32,232 bases of DNA from an uncultured Eubacteriales bacterium (GTDB lineage Bacteria; Bacillota; Clostridia; Oscillospirales; Oscillospiraceae), in NCBI GenBank assembly GCA_900549405.1, contig URNZ01000017.1, positions 1-32,232 on the forward strand, in the 5' to 3' direction. Below the pieces are notes generated by a model that saw nothing but the letters and a program-made list of their open reading frames with translations, ran no database searches and had not been told where the DNA came from. Of the stretch, positions 31,973 through 32,232 are shown piece after piece; the stretch's first letter is position 1, and the number at the start of each line of letters is the position of its first letter. The position numbers were made by a program, and so were the translations under genes.

Positions 31973-32232
31973 ATGCACACTCATATCACAGTCAAAGGCG
32001 CGCGGGTGAACAACCTGAAGAACATCGACGTGAGCATCCCCCGGGACAAGCTGGTGGTGCTCACGGGGCTGTCCGGCTCGGGCAAGTCCTCCCTGGCCTT
32101 TGACACCATCTATGCCGAGGGACAGCGGCGGTATGTGGAGTCCCTCAGCTCCTATGCCCGCATGTTCCTGGGCCAGATGGACAAGCCGGACGTGGACTAT
32201 ATCGACGGCCTGTCCCCCGCCATCTCCATCGA
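31973..32232 (+). CDS. uvrA: Excinuclease ABC subunit A (5' part, runs off the window)
   Basis: The first 86 residues of Uvr[19 protein letters not shown], then Walker [21 protein letters not shown] and [21 protein letters not shown], the strongly conserved start of this ABC ATPase. UvrA dimers scan DNA for damage and load UvrB. GGAGAAG lies before the ATG at 31973, and a small CCCC/GGGG hairpin lies in the 40-nt gap upstream. No second LexA box is visible in that gap, so transcription probably continues from uvrB. Confidence 0.96.
   Translation, partial: MHTHITVKGARVNNLKNIDVSIPRDKLVVLTGLSGSGKSSLAFDTIYAEGQRRYVESLSSYARMFLGQMDKPDVDYIDGLSPAISI

Overview
The window comes from a GC-rich member of the Firmicutes/Clostridia. 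Low-GC promoters are followed by strong AGGAGG-type ribosome binding sites, and the gene content includes clostripain-type C11 protease, reverse rubrerythrin with PerR, ECF transporter S components, GH25 lysozyme, an AgrC-like kinase with a LytTR regulator, AsnA, and UvrB/UvrA with a Gram-positive LexA box. This mix and the base composition suggest an anaerobic gut Oscillospiraceae/Ruminococcaceae-type bacterium (Flavonifractor, Oscillibacter or Intestinimonas-like). That placement is inference; no rRNA or tRNA gene is present to confirm it.

Layout. 1-1100: the tail of an unknown gene, a DUF3592-type membrane protein and a small MGMT-family protein. 1109-9119: a LytTR response regulator and GHKL kinase pair with a good promoter, then a secretory/envelope block on the same strand: small lipoprotein, LemA, DUF2207 membrane protein, zinc-ribbon/SHOCT protein and C11-protease lipoprotein, closed by a strong terminator. 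9181-11796: a lower-GC accessory island on the minus strand with an Rpn-family nuclease broken by an amber codon, a DUF4143-type AAA ATPase and an orphan Phd/YefM-like antitoxin. 11883-14642: perR-reverse rubrerythrin, a REP-like inverted repeat, and exonuclease III with a VTT-domain membrane protein. 14674-18227: asnA coupled to a GH25 lysozyme, an ECF S component and a two-domain carboxymuconolactone-decarboxylase-like protein.

18242-19606 is a gene graveyard. A frameshifted and internally deleted aldo/keto reductase is joined to a deleted histidine-kinase fragment, which is joined to the truncated 3' end of an oppositely oriented ECF S component that still has its promoter. 19718-25539: a sortase-anchored surface protein, an AGCS amino-acid:sodium symporter, a Ser/Thr-linker lipoprotein and a ZIP metal transporter with an unusual start region. 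25586-26830: a DUF2442/XRE pair behind a promoter that carries two perfect 16-bp palindromes, then a low-GC gene of unknown function. 26897-32232: pyrE, radC, SOS-regulated uvrB, ybaK, a membrane protein and the start of uvrA.

The best candidates for something undescribed are the LemA/DUF2207/zinc-ribbon/C11-protease envelope block next to a peptide-sensing-type two-component system, and the DUF2442-XRE module with its twin-palindrome operator. The clearest sequence-level curiosities are the chimeric gene graveyard, the single amber codon in the Rpn gene and the possible AUU start of the ZIP transporter.
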